A stretch of DNA of 64,000 nucleotides from the NCBI GenBank assembly GCA_029582165.1, contig CM055882.1, positions 11,736,001 through 11,800,000 on the forward strand, read 5' to 3'. Under the pieces are notes generated by a model, which was not told the DNA's origin, did no database searches, and saw only the letters and a list, made by a program, of their open reading frames with translations. The translations under genes were made by a program, and so were the position numbers. The DNA comes from Portulaca oleracea (Eukaryota > Streptophyta > Magnoliopsida > Caryophyllales > Portulacaceae). Of this stretch, positions 1 through 12,108 are shown piece after piece. Every line of letters starts with the position of its first letter. Positions within the stretch are counted from its first letter, which is position 1.

Positions 1-756
1 TTGGTTTCCAAAGGGTTTTCTTCATTTGTGCCTAATTTGATTTTCAAAATGGTTTTTTTTTTTGAAAAGTTTTTGTAGATTTGTAGGAATCGGCATTTCT
101 ATGAACTTGAGTTTATGGCGAAGACTGCATGCATCTAAATGCCTCAATCCGCACTTACAGGTGTTTTGTTATGAGAGTTTATTATTTCTATTGTTGTATA
201 TTATATATAGATCAATAAACACGTTAAATAATAAATATTTTAATTTAAGTACTTAACCATCACAAATTTAATAATGTACTTCCCACCAAAACAAAATATA
301 TATAGTGATTATTTAGTACTCCTTGTTTTTTTAAAGAGAAGTACTAATATGTTCTTTGGATTGGTAACTCTTTTCAATCCAATCTAATCCAATCCAACCA
401 ATCCAATCCAAACCTTACATAATTCCAAAAGAAATCATTTCTAAAAACACAATTCCCCAAAAAAAGCATCATAACTTATCCAATCCAATTCAATTCAATC
501 TAATCGAATTTATCTAAACCTCATTTTATCCAATCAGAAAAATACATTGCAACAGTGAGACCCATAAATTATTATTTTATTTTTTTAAACTTTTTTCTAA
601 ACTTTTTTCTACCTTGGCATAGGCAGTAGATATTAGTACATTGCAATTTGCAACAGTGAGACCCATAAATTATTATTTTATTTTTTTTACTTTCGTTCAA
701 AAAAAAGGCCCTTCGTCAAAAATTTGAGTTTATTTTTTATTAATCACTGCTATTTA
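1..756. other. Gene-free AT-rich flank with a short duplication
   Basis: No coding segment is convincing. A run of degenerate AATCCAATCC-type words lies at about 370-410. A segment of about 45 bp starting TACATTGCAACAGTGAG occurs at 543-586 and again at 637-688, the second copy carrying a 7-bp internal insertion, so it is a local tandem duplication. Confidence 0.5.
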
Positions 757-955
757 TTTAAGTTAACTATTGTTGTGTGACAAATTCGGTGATTCGAACA
801 TGTTTTTGGTGAAATTTTGATAGTAAACTGCTTGAAAACATTTATTGTTGATGGACGTCAATACTCAAACAATCATGGATATTTAAGTAGTCTACGTAAC
901 CTCACAAGAAATATGCTTAAATCACCGAATTTGTTACTTAAATTGTTAATTTAGA
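757..955. mobile_element. Small inverted-repeat element (MITE candidate)
   Basis: The ends are inverted repeats of about 35 bp. ACAAATTCGGTGATT at 780-795 pairs with AATCACCGAATTTGT at 919-934, and the similarity runs outward on both sides. There is no coding capacity. A target duplication was not resolved, so the superfamily is unknown. Confidence 0.45.
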
Positions 956-956
956 T

Positions 957-1250
957 CACATTCTTTTATGCGGCTGGCAAGTTGCAGTGCCACACCGCAC
1001 CGCAACTTTCCATATTCCAACACAACCCACTATAATTCACCACAATCTACCACAACCAACCACAATTTACTTATTCTAATTTAATTTATCTTTTTATTAA
1101 AAATTAAACTTTTAATATTCCCTTATAACCCATTACAACTTCCCCAACCCATCATAATCTACCACAACTTTTCCCAACCCACTACAATCGACCACATTTC
1201 CTCCACACCGCACTGCATCGCATCGCAACCAGCCGTATAAAAAAAACGAG
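957..1250. mobile_element. MITE, family 'TTCTTTTATGCGG', copy 1
   Basis: The element starts with CACATTCTTTTATGCGGC and ends with the inverse form GCCGTATAAAAAAAACG. The interior is built of CCACAAC-like words. Three further copies lie at about 1837, 10398 and 26201. The superfamily is not assigned because no clear target duplication was found. Confidence 0.6.
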
Positions 1251-1582
1251 GTTTTAATTACATGGTATCTTAAAGTGTATTGTTCAAAATATAGGGGCTT
1301 AAAAATAGTTTCCATAAAATTGTTTTTTTAAAGACAAGTATCCAGAGAGAGTCCAAAGGCAAACGACAAATTTAGAGAGATCTGATTACTCCTAAACTAA
1401 TCGATAGGAGGAGGTTGAAATCAGAACCAAAACTCATTTGTAAAGAGTAACCAAAAGAATCAACCGAGAGAGGCAATAGAGATCGACAATTATGGTTGGC
1501 AATGGTGGTGGTTGGTGGATGGAGATGGGTGAATTAGAAATGGGATGCTAGGGGTCTAAGAAAAAAAAAGAGGGATCAATAT

Positions 1583-1738
1583 ATATTGCATGCACTCGGA
1601 ACATGTGCTCTAAATATTTATAAATGAACAATTATTGTAATAAGAGTAAAAAATTTAATATTTATGGTGAACAATCTAATATATGTAAGTAAGTGAACAA
1701 TCATATTATCTGAAACACGTGCTCCGAGTGCATATAGT
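1583..1738. mobile_element. MITE, family 'GCACTCGGAGCA', copy 1
   Basis: The ends form an inverted repeat: TGCACTCGGAACATGTGCTC at 1591 against GCACGTGCTCCGAGTGCA at 1716-1733. The interior repeats TGAACAATCATATTAT-like words. Related copies lie at about 9903-10105 and 56350-56470. Confidence 0.55.
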
Positions 1739-1836
1739 AAATTACAGGATAAGAGGGGTCTGCATGGGGAGGAAGAACATAGGTGACAATGGTGGTGGTT
1801 TATTTACTTGGTGATTTATTTACTTCCTCATTAAGA

Positions 1837-2112
1837 CCCCGTTCTTTTATGCGGTAGATTGTGATGCGGTACCACATTGTACCACAATTTTTTAATTTCT
1901 ACCACATTTCACCACATCACACTACAATCATTAGTCCATTACCAATATATCTCGTTCATTTTTCTCCATCCTCACTTTTCTCCTTTACTTTTTACATTCT
2001 CCCTCCTTACCTACCCCATTTACCATAATTTTCACCACAACTCACTACACTTTTTCAAATTCCACCGCACCACACTATTACCACACCACAACCAACCGTA
2101 TAAAAGAATGTG
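1837..2112. mobile_element. MITE, family 'TTCTTTTATGCGG', copy 2
   Basis: The left end CCCCGTTCTTTTATGCGG is matched inversely by CCGTATAAAAGAATG at the right. The interior is rich in ACCACA words, as in the other three copies. The open reading stretch across it is compositional and not a gene. Confidence 0.6.
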
Positions 2113-2351
2113 ACCTAAGTAAATTATCCACATATCTAATTAACCATTTTTTATTTAATCAAGTGCTAATTATGGATGAAAAAATCATTAATTTGCCTTT
2201 AACTGATTAAACCGATTGTAACAAAAAGCGAAAATTTTAATAAAATCAGTAGGTTTAGTTTAGGGGTATTTTAAGAACTTGAAAATTTTCTTGGAAAATT
2301 TTGACATTTTTGATAATTATAAGGCTAAAGTTAATCCAAGAACTCTCGCTC

Positions 2352-2650
2352 TTTTCTAACGTTGACAAAATTTGAGTTTGGGTAAATTGGGGCTGGATAA
2401 ATGTGATCAATGTCAAAATTCAGACAATAAATTTGTGTTCAGACCCGATATTATTTTGGGTCGGATCAGGTCAGATAATTTGGACGAAACTAAAATCGGG
2501 TTCGGACAATTAATAATTAAAAAAAGAATTTTTATATCTAAATATTCGATTAATATCAAAATTTAAACGGAAAATCTACGAACTAATTTCTTCTAGATTG
2601 GACGGGTCGGACAATTAAGATACTTTGGGATGAACAAAATTTCTAAAATT
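2352..2650. mobile_element. Degenerate hAT-MITE fragment, 'GACCCGAA' family
   Basis: The segment carries the words that mark a repeat family seen six or more times here: GACAAAATTTG near the left, then CAGACCCGATAT, GGGTCGGATC and ATCGGGTTCGGAC. Unlike the copies at 9519, 34729, 48410 and 56917, clean ends and an 8-bp target duplication were not found, so it is probably truncated. Confidence 0.4.
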
Positions 2651-2963
2651 CTACTCTTTCCTCACCCCTTTTTACTTTTTTGCATGGTTTCTTCTTCCAC
2701 AAGTCGATAGAAAACGAAGTGGGGGTAAACTCGACAAGATGAAGCTGGATGCGGCAACAAAGAATTGCTCATCTCTTTAAATTATAATTATAATTGTACC
2801 AAAAATATTCCCAAATCCCAGGTTGAAAAACTTGATTATTATTTTTATCAATTTTGCTATGGCCGGCACAATCCTCCCTCTTATTTATCTGATCATCTCT
2901 CCCTTCACACCTGCATCAAAACAAGCCTCAATTTCAGCTCAAAACCACCATTGTTGAAGAACG

Positions 2964-5900
2964 ATGAATACCCATGTACTGAATTTGAACTTACTTTCAT
3001 GGTTGGGGAAGTTGAGCTTGATTCTAACAGCAATGGTGGTTCTGATTGATGGGGAAAAGAACATTCCTAGTACTTTGGAAGGGCCATTCAAGCCTGTAAC
3101 GCGTCGTTTTGATCCATCTTTGAGACGAGGGAGTGATGATTTGGCCATGGATCATCCACGATTGAGGAGGAATGTAAGTGGGTTTTTCCCTGAGCAAATT
3201 TCCCTTGCTCTTTCTTCAACCAATTCAATCTGGGTTTCCTGGGTTACTGGTATTATTTCTCTTCTTCCTTCTTCTTAGTTTTCTCTACATTTTCCTGACA
3301 TTCATAGTTAAATTTTTTTAAATCATATGGCCATATATATTTGGTTAGTTTTCTCATATATGAGTTTACTTGGTTGAATGAATGGTTGAATGATGAGCTT
3401 GGATTGTGATTATCTAAATCTTATACTTTGTTCAAGTCATATGATCATGCTGCCCATGAGATTAATTTTTCATAAAACTAAGAGCCTAAGATGCCTTAAA
3501 TTAAAATGAAGGCTAGCTGCTGCTGATTTAATAATGTTTTGTAGAGCATATTGAAGTTCTCACATTAAAATAACCAAAAATCAAATGAAGAACTTGGATT
3601 GAAGATTATCTCATAATTAGTCTCACATAATCTAAAAATCATAGGTTAGTAACACATTGAGCTCTTTTATACCTGTTTATTCACATAAGGTGGATTGGAT
3701 GTCCTATTTGTCCCCATTGAACTTGAGTGGCATTGGTTGGAGTTTGGACTCAATTTTCCCCAAATTCCCAATCTAGTCTGTATGTTGTGATGAAATTCAT
3801 GAAGTATGAAAATTGAATCATGGGTCCTGGATGATTATTACAGGGGAGGCTCAGATTGGTGCCAATGTGACAGCATTAGATCCATCGACTGTCGCCAGTG
3901 AAGTTTGGTATGGTAAAGAGAGCGGTAAGTACACCGATAAGCAGACCGGGGTGTCAATGGTTTATAGCCAGTTGTATCCTTATGAAGGTCTGTTGAATTA
4001 CACTTCAGGGATCATTCATCATGTTAGACTTGAAGGTATGCACTTATTATTCCATCCAATGTCAACTTTATGTGAAGTACTAAAGTTAAAGTATCTCCTT
4101 GAATCAGGTTTGTTTAAGGTTTCCAAAATAGTTGTTTAATGGCTGAAGAAGTGGCTGAAAAAGTGGTGACAATCTGCTCCCCCAAAGCCAGTTTTTAAGT
4201 TATGGATTAGTTCTTTTGATTAGTTTATTACCTACCAATAAGATGTGAGCTTTGGTGTTACATTGTGGACCCCCTACCCTGAATAAAAACAATGCACAAG
4301 GAAGAAAGAATATATATGAATATGTAACAAAGGTTTTTGTTGTTCCTATTTGACTCCACTGTCTTACAAATGTTAAGATTGCCAAGACACTTCTTGTCAA
4401 ACATAGCATACATGTTTTACTCCCATTCTTCTGATTCAGTGCATATTTCTTGTGTTGTTTTGTTTATGAAGGCCTTGAACCTGAAACAAAGTATTATTAC
4501 AAGTGTGGTGATGGTTCTATCCCTGCTTTGAGTGACGAGCATACCTTTGAAACCCTGCCTTTGCCTGGTCCAAATTTGTACCCTCGCCGAATTGCTGTTG
4601 TTGGAGATTTGGGTTTGACTCACAATTCAACCACTACCGTTGATCATGTTATTGAGAATCATCCATCATTAGTTCTTATGGTTGGTGACATGAGTTATGC
4701 AAATCAGTATCGTACCACGGGTGGGAAAGGAGCTTCGTGTTTTTCTTGTGCTTTCCCCGATGCACCCATCAGAGAGTCATATCAACCACGGTGGGATGGT
4801 TGGGGAAGGTAAATGACTAAATGTTTTTGTGGTATACTCAATTGGGCTTTACATGTTTATCTCCCCTGACTTTGTGTATACAGGACTCACACTGAGAGTT
4901 GTTGTTGTTGTACTTAGCTCAGCATTACATTTGGGTCTTCTCAGGCCCCATATATGCAGGACCCACATTGGGAGTTGTTGTACTCAACTTAGGTGTACAT
5001 CTGATTCCTCCAGGCCCCGTGTATATAGGACCCACATTGGGAGTTGTTGTACCAGCTGAGCTATGCATTCCCCATTTTCCTTTCTCATATCTCTCTCCTG
5101 TTTCTTTTTTTTTTTTTTTTTTGGGGGGGGAGGGGGGTGTTAAAGATAGTCGGTTATAGACACACATATGTTGGCTAGAGGTTAGGATGGGGTCATGGGG
5201 AAGGTTAGATGTAGGCAGACTTACCTCTGGTTACAAAGAAGTGGTTTTCAAAAGAACTATGTTAAAAACGTAACCCTAGTTTGTTGATTCATTTATGGAA
5301 TTCATTAATGTGGAAATTTGGATACAGGTTTATGGAGCCCTTAATCTCTAGGGTCCCAATGATGGTTATCGAAGGAAATCACGAGATAGAGCCTCAAGCA
5401 AGTAAGGTAACGTTCAGATCTTATCTCACAAGGTTTGCTGTTCCTTCAGAAGAAAGTGGGTCTCGAAGTAATTTCTACTACTCTTTCGATGCCGGGGGTA
5501 TACATTTCATCATGTTGGGAGCGTATGTGGACTATAACACAACAAGTGAGTTCTCTTTGATGTTTACTTATTTTCCTCTTAGTAACCTTCTTAAAATGAG
5601 TTTTGCACCAAATTAACATTCTTATCATCTTTTATATATAGGTTCTCAATATGCCTGGCTCATGAAAGACTTGGAAAAGGTTGACAGGAGTGTGACTCCT
5701 TGGTTAGTTTCTGCCTGGCACCCTCCATGGTACAACAGCTATTCATCACATTATCAGGAATTTGAGTGCATGAGGCAACAAATGGAGACACTTCTCAACC
5801 AATACCGCGTTGACATAGTCTTTTCTGGCCATGTAAGTCATTTCATGAGTAACAACTTCTGTCCGTTAGGGTAGATTTTTGAAGGTGAATATCGGAACGT

Positions 5901-6799
5901 ACTTGCATTCTTTTTCAGGTTCATGCATATGAGCGGATGAACCGAGTTTTCAACTACACGTTGGATTCCTGTGCACCTGTGTACATAACAGTAGGAGATG
6001 GTGGGAATATCGAGCGAGTTGATGTGGATCATGCAGACGACCCAGGAAAGTGCCCAAGTCCTGGAGACAATGTGCCTGAGTTCGGCGGTGCTTGCCATTT
6101 GAACTTCACTTCTGGCCCAGCAAATGGTAAGTTTTGCTGGGACAGACAACCCGAGTGGAGCGCATTCAGGGAGAGCAGCTTTGGACATGGAATCCTAGAG
6201 GTGTGTGTTTGCAAAAGCCAGAAGGGTAGCATGTTATGATTTGTTCTTTAGAGGGATTAATGACCCTCATAACCCAATCCAAATTCACTCATTCTTAGTA
6301 TTCAACTTTCAACTTTTACCTGAACTTGCTGACACTTACCTTATCTAACATTCCCTTACCCTTGAAAGGAACATGCCACATCTATTTTTCACATTGTCTA
6401 AAATCAACCTCTCTACAAACAACGATAGTATATAAGGGATTAATGTCCCTTTACTCAACCCAACCAAAATTTACCTATTCTTTTTGTATTTCTAACACTT
6501 GATTTTTCAACTTTTACCTAAACTTGCAGACTCTTACCTTACCCAACCTTTCCATACTCTTGAAAGCGATGCACCATATCTGTTTTTCACATTGACTGAA
6601 AATGAGGCAAACCCAGATGAGATGGCCTTGATTGAATATGACATGTTTGTTTCATCTGGTGCAGGTTGTAAATTCTACACATGCATTATGGAGCTGGCAC
6701 AGGAATCAGGATGTTTATAAAGATAATAATAAAGGGGATCAAATATACATTGTTAGGCAGCCTGAGTTGTGCTCTCCACCTACAACAGTAACCTCTTAA
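2964..6799 (+). CDS. PAP23: Purple acid phosphatase, PAP23/PAP15 type, copy 1
   Basis: Seven exons with GT-AG introns: 2964-3249, 3844-4035, 4472-4808, 5328-5545, 5642-5832, 5919-6200 and 6665-6799, giving 546 residues. This is a secreted binuclear-metal phosphoesterase; relatives in the plant PAP15/PAP23 clade hydrolyse phosphate esters including phytate. A hydrophobic leader covers roughly residues 8-29. The metal-ligand blocks are all present: GDLG 204-207, GDMSY 231-235, GNHE 288-291, SAWH 368-371 and GHVH 407-410, the last split by intron 5. The start is the first ATG before the leader and is shared with the second copy at 28048. Family members are about 460-550 residues, so the length is normal. 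The N-terminal block (FDPSLRRGSDDL) points to PAP23 rather than other PAPs. Nothing in the coding sequence looks damaged. The exact substrate is inferred. Confidence 0.93.
4868..5065 (+). repeat. Minisatellite in intron 3 of PAP copy 1
   Basis: About three units of roughly 60-70 bp, each containing AGGACCCACATTGGGAGTTG followed by a TACTTAGCTCAG-like spacer. The same unit is present in more copies in intron 3 of the second phosphatase gene (about 30385-30720). Confidence 0.75.
5105..5139 (+). repeat. Poly-T/poly-G tract in intron 3
   Basis: A T tract runs directly into a G-rich tract. The same junction recurs at about 30761-30791 in the second copy, so it predates the gene duplication. Confidence 0.75.
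6243..6600 (+). repeat. Duplicated segment in intron 6 of PAP copy 1
   Basis: A stretch of about 150 bp containing TTTCAACTTTTACCTGAACT and TTTTTCACATTG occurs twice, at about 6250-6400 and 6440-6595. Intron 6 of the second phosphatase carries it once (about 31975-32135). Confidence 0.6.
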
Positions 6800-9518
6800 T
6801 TCAACCTCATCAGGCAAGCTGTATAGTCTATACTTGAATGCACAGGGGAAACAAGCTTCATTTTCAGACCATCTTATACACACACACACACATATTACAT
6901 ATATATATATATATACATACCCACATATTTCTTTCCCATTGCCTCTTGTATTTGTTTGTAAATTGACTGTCTTGTGTACAATGTAAGGTCCTCATGTGAC
7001 TTTCTCTTCTATGACATCTCTCTTGTTAGTGCTGTGTACCAAAGGCATTAGAGATTCGCACAAGCTTCTGTAATGGTTGTTTGTTTTATCTCAAGGTCCA
7101 ACCAAAAATATACTCTCTCATTCCCATTTTATCTGTTATTTAATAAATATTTCACAATTTCTAATATCTTTCTTTAACTAACACTTTCATACACAATATT
7201 TTATCAAATTTTACAAAATTATATTTATACTCTTACGATAGTATTTTTCATTGCGAGTATAATGAAAGCACTATTGTGTAATCAAATATTGTATACATAT
7301 TCAGAAATTGATTGTCAAAGTTTATAAAAATTACCACTTATTGCTACCTCATGCAACTAAAATGAATAAAAATTTTGGTAAAGCAGGAAAGTTAGGTTCT
7401 AATTATTCATATTTTGGACGATCGAACAATAATAATCCCAACTTTGGAAATGTATGCCAACGGTCCTTTGAACATGTATTTTTTTGGAAAATCACTGAGT
7501 GCATATCCTGAATATTGAGAACTTTGATTTGCATTTGCTCTCAAACTTAATTAGCATTTTTAGTGAATTTACAAACATTGTCTTGATTTATTTTTTCATT
7601 TTTTAACTTTTATGAATTTCTGCCTTTTATTTCTTAAATAAAATCATAATAGTTGTTTGGGTTCTCAAAATAAAATTTTAAAATTATTTTAGTAACTACA
7701 CTTTATAACTTTACGAGGAATAGACATGAAAAGCTAGAAAAATTTGGAGCTTTTAAAAAAAACCTAAACTAAAAATATAAAGTTGGATTCGGTGCCAAAA
7801 AAATACACCATGTTGAAAGTACGAGACGATGGCATACATTTTCAAATTTGGGATTATTATTGTTCAATTGTCGAAATTAGAGATTATTAGAGTCCAATTT
7901 TCCTAAAAAAATGCTCGAATGAGAATTTAGTTCTTTTCTTTTACTCTTTATGTCTAGAATATATTATTTTGATCACAAATTCTAGCATGAGAGATGGTCT
8001 TACCTAAGATATATTATTTTGATTATCACTTTTTGCTAATATATATTAAAAAATATATAAGATTTATGAAACTAGTATAGTAATTTTTTTTATAATAAAT
8101 CAGTATGAAAATTTAGTAGTTTAAGTTTTCAAATTTTAATGTGTACAACAAAACACTACCTCCATCCCTTAATATTTAAAAAATTAACTATTTTTTGCGC
8201 TTTTAATTATCACTTTTTTTAAATTTTCAATGACTACCCTACTAATTTCCCTTAATAGACAAATTTTATATATTATTATTTTAATTTTTCCCCTTCATTT
8301 TCACGAATACCATGTATACAACCTGGGGGATTTATGTCAATTTACTTTATTTTGCTGTAATATTTGCACACCTTAATTTTTATACTTTATATGCTCCATA
8401 TTAATTGTCACCTTATTCTGCTTATTAGCCAAACTTTAAAAAGCATGAAGACTTGTTAAATCTGTATGTATTAGATTCATATAATACAATAGTTGGAGTC
8501 CAAAGAATATGTACACTATCATAGTTAGCTAATTCAATACATTAAAATAAAAGAAAGGAGTTATTGCTTTTAAACCATGGCTATGAGTTTAGTTTCCACG
8601 GTTAAGAGAAGAAAACTCAAAAAGCCACTCGATCTAAAACTCAAAAAGCCTAGAAGGGTTCTCCTGTGACAGATTATTAGCACTTGTAAAAATGACACTC
8701 ATTTGGCTAGGTGAAGTTAGGGTGAACTAAAACTCAGTATTGGGATGAGAAATTGATGTTGATTAGCTAACTATTTAGACTCCAGAAGTTAATTCTGGTT
8801 AAAATCAAATTCAAACGATACAAATTGGAAGAGTATTGTGTCCGCATTTTCAGTGAAATTCGTTTAATTTTTTTGATAAATGAAAAAATATTCATTAATG
8901 AAAAGTCATACAACATGAACAATAAAAATAATCTAACAAGAATAATTCGATAAGGTCAACATAAATTCTTGTCTTCTTAAAGTTAATTATAATCTAGTGG
9001 TTGACCTGATCTAAACAACCTAGATTGCGATGAGCTAGTTACAGTATAACTTTTTAAAATTGCAAATATTTATCTAACATGATAAAAGATTCTTGAAAGA
9101 AAGACTACCATGATAAATTCACATGAATTTCGATTGTTGAATCATGTTTAGCTCCAAGGCGAGAACAAAGCGAGAAAGGAAACTCACACAGAAGGTGAAA
9201 ATTGGAAGAAAACTCACACGGAAGGTGAGAAACCAAATCAACTACCAAACTTTTACGTAGTTCCATTATCAAACTATCCAATAATCTAAAAGACTGTTAA
9301 AATCAAGAAAATTGGGACTTACCACCAACAATGATAGCCAATCGCATCCCCTAACAAGAATTAAATGGGGTGACAAGGGCTTTTTCCGTGGAAGAGGAAA
9401 AGAGAAAGGGCAGCTGTGGTTTCAATTAAGGTAGATATCTCAAACTTCAATTTAAAAACACAAAACCGTGCTCTTTCTTTTTGGTTTGGGATTTAGGTGA
9501 ATCAAATTTTGAATAACT
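6800..9518. other. Intergenic region, no gene
   Basis: Holds the probable 3' untranslated region of PAP copy 1, a (CA)n(TA)n microsatellite at about 6881-6915, and long AT-rich DNA. A CTACCTCCATCCCTT word near 8156 resembles one Stowaway terminus without a partner. Reading frames here are short and have no recognisable content. Confidence 0.5.
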
Positions 9519-9785
9519 TAGCGCTGACAAAAATTTTATCCGACTTTGGGAAAATCTGGTTTGTGATTCGGACATGATTTTGACATTGACTGAATTTACT
9601 GAATATTTAGATACAATATTTCTATATTTCTATCTCCGAACTTGATTTTAACCCGAATTTAGTTTCATCTGCATTGTACAATTCAGCTAAACCCAAAAAG
9701 TATCGGGTTCAGACACCAATTTCTCATTGAAATTTTGACATTGACCAAATCCAACCTACTCGAATCCGAACTTTTGACAACGCCC
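9519..9785. mobile_element. hAT-type MITE, 'GACCCGAA' family
   Basis: The element begins TAGCGCTGACAAA and ends with the imperfect inverse TTTGACAACGCCC. It is flanked by GAATAACT (9511-9518) and GAATAATT (9786-9793), an 8-bp target duplication with one mismatch, as expected for hAT elements. The interior has the family words AACCCGAATTT and ATCGGGTTCAGAC. Confidence 0.65.
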
Positions 9786-9902
9786 GAATAATTCAAAGGA
9801 TGGGGCAAAATTTTGAATTCTAATCCGTTCTAAATTTCCAATCCATCATCCATCCATAACCTTCTAAAAGTGCAAATAAGTTCATTGTAGATTGCAATTT
9901 AT

Positions 9903-10105
9903 TACATACTCTTGGAACATTGCTCCAAATATGATCATTGTTCACTCTTAGTAAAGTAGTTGTTTACTCATATTTACCTGTTGTTCATTTTCAATAGCAT
10001 AATTGTTCACTCATACTTATCTATTTTTCACTTCTAATAATATAATTGTTCATTCATACCTACCCAGAGCACATGCTCTAGGTGTACGCACTATGTATTG
10101 GTGTA
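9903..10105. mobile_element. MITE, family 'GCACTCGGAGCA', copy 2
   Basis: A diverged copy: TACTCTTGGAACATTGCTC at the left, AGAGCACATGCTCTAGGTG at the right, and internal TTGTTCACTCATA words in the opposite orientation to copy 1. The ends are blurred. Confidence 0.4.
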
Positions 10106-10397
10106 GATTACTACAATGCCATTCTTTTCCTTTTTTTTTTTTACATTTTTCCTTTTTATTTATTTATTTTTTTCTTTTCCCTTTTTAATTTTTTTGTCTA
10201 ACTTCCCTTATCTTTTATTTTCACCTTATTAATGGATTGTATATTAAGGATTTAATTTTTAATTAACTTAAATTAAAACTATTTCATACTTAAGTCTCTT
10301 TCCATCCTTCATTTGTCTGAATTAACAAATTAATTACATGTTATGATTTTTGGTTGAAACATAACCAAAACATGTAAAAACATCACTTTAGCAATTT

Positions 10398-10647
10398 CCT
10401 GTTCTTTTATACGGCTGGCTGGATGCGGTATTACAACACCGCACCTTGGCCCTTGCCACAAGCCCACAACCCACCACAATATACTAATCCACCACAATTT
10501 ACCACAACCCATCACAATCAACTTTTTCTCATTTACCATCACAATTTACAATTATTAAAAACGAAACCCACTACAACTTTTCCAAACCCACCAAATTCCA
10601 CCGTACCACACCGCGCTATACCGCAACCAGCCACATAAAAGAACAGG
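10398..10647. mobile_element. MITE, family 'TTCTTTTATGCGG', copy 3
   Basis: The termini CCTGTTCTTTTATACGGCTG and CAGCCACATAAAAGAACAGG are close inverse matches of about 20 bp. The interior again consists of CCACAA-type words. It is the cleanest copy of this family in the window. Confidence 0.7.
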
Positions 10648-11303
10648 GAGTAGTATCATTTTTCTTTTGCAACTCTTTTTCTATTTTTAGTTTTTTTTAT
10701 GCATTTACTTTTTTATTTCCTTTCTTGGTAATTTTGGTGGAATAAAATGAAATAAAAATAAAATACATTAAGTAAACATTACTCAATTTTAAAGTTTGGA
10801 AATAAATAAACTAGCTAGCTTTTGGAGCAATTAAATGTAACAAAAAAAATGCATTGAATAAAAATATATTGTATTATAAATCTAAAAAAATGGAAATAAA
10901 TAATCTAATTTTTTGAGCTATTAAACAAAATTCTAACATTATTTTTTTTGGTACGTAAACACTCTATAAGTTGTTAATTTTTTACAACTTTTAACTTATT
11001 TCTTTTAGATTCTTTATTACCGAAAACTAGCTTAAAATGTGAGTTCACACTCATATAAAGAAAATATTATCCAAGATAATTATTTTGATTATCTATATTT
11101 ATATCAACAATTTCCAAGGAGCCTAAATCATGGGCAGTAGTATAATGTAAAGATCATATTACATTGCTAATGAACAACATTCATTAAGTATAACTTCATT
11201 GTACGTAGAATGATTTATACAACTTTAGAAAATTAATATAAAAACTTTAAAAAATTATTTTAAAAAAATAATATTTAGGAGTGCTTATTATGAATAAAAA
11301 TAA
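10648..11303. other. AT-rich spacer, nothing recognised
   Basis: Low-complexity AT-rich sequence between two transposons; no coding or RNA gene is visible. Confidence 0.5.
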
Positions 11304-11859
11304 GGATTTTTGGATGATAATATATCGACCTCTGGGGGTATTGGATTGTAATATAACCGACCTTTATTATTGGACAATAATATCCATGACCTTTAAACTC
11401 TGGTGACATTATTATGCCAACAGTAACTAAGGAGGTAGTGAATCAATCTCTATGTTGACGTGGCTGTCAGAGGGGAAAAAACCTGCTCCAATCCAACAAC
11501 CCCGTTAACTCTTCCGTTTTTTTCACTAACCCACATTATAAGACATTGGTTGGTTGTTAGCCACGTTAGTACAAAGACCGGTTCATCACCCCTTAGACAC
11601 TATGTTGTGGCCGATTTTTTAATGTATGTTAATGAGAAAAATGGAGTGGTTAACGGGGTTACTGGGCAAACACGTGTTATTTTTCCTCCACCTATCACGT
11701 CAGCACGGAGACCAGTTCACCAATCACGACCCTTTTTTTCACTTTTGGTATAATAATATCATCTAAGTATAAAGATAAGAGATATTGTTGTCCAACACTA
11801 AAGATCAGTATATTACAATCTAATACTAAAAAAATCGATATATTATCATCCAATATCCC
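11304..11859. mobile_element. Mutator-like MITE, 556 bp
   Basis: Long terminal inverted repeats of over 100 bp start GGATTTTTGGATGATAATAT at the left and appear as the inverse form ending CCAATATCCC at the right. The element is flanked by a perfect 9-bp direct repeat, TAAAAATAA, at 11295-11303 and 11860-11868, the duplication length typical of Mutator-like elements. It is similar in design and length to the element at 61950-62504. It encodes no transposase; the open frame inside it is incidental. Confidence 0.8.
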
Positions 11860-12108
11860 TAAAAATAATTGATCTCGTACTTATACCATATTTCAATTTA
11901 TCTCTCTAACCCCACGCTAAGCGTCAATTTATCTCTTTAATGTTGAATCCGTTACCGGCCCATCCTATTATTCTCTGGTTAGTTCCCCAAAATATCAACT
12001 CAAACCCTGATTTCGGTCGTTCTTCCCCGTGAACTTCCCCATTGAATTTCACCGGCCGTAATTTGCTACAGTTTTCACTCCGATCATCAATCGTACTGAT
12101 CAACGAAA

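Noticed and set aside
780..800. TTCGAA-like word suggesting a tRNA T-loop
   Set aside because: It is part of the inverted repeat of a small MITE; no acceptor stem or anticodon arm can be drawn.
1877..2113. 78-codon open frame
   Set aside because: Lies entirely within a MITE and encodes His/Tyr/Thr-rich peptide from ACCACA repeats.
11460..11753. 97-codon open frame
   Set aside because: Interior of the Mutator-like MITE; no similarity to a transposase or other protein.
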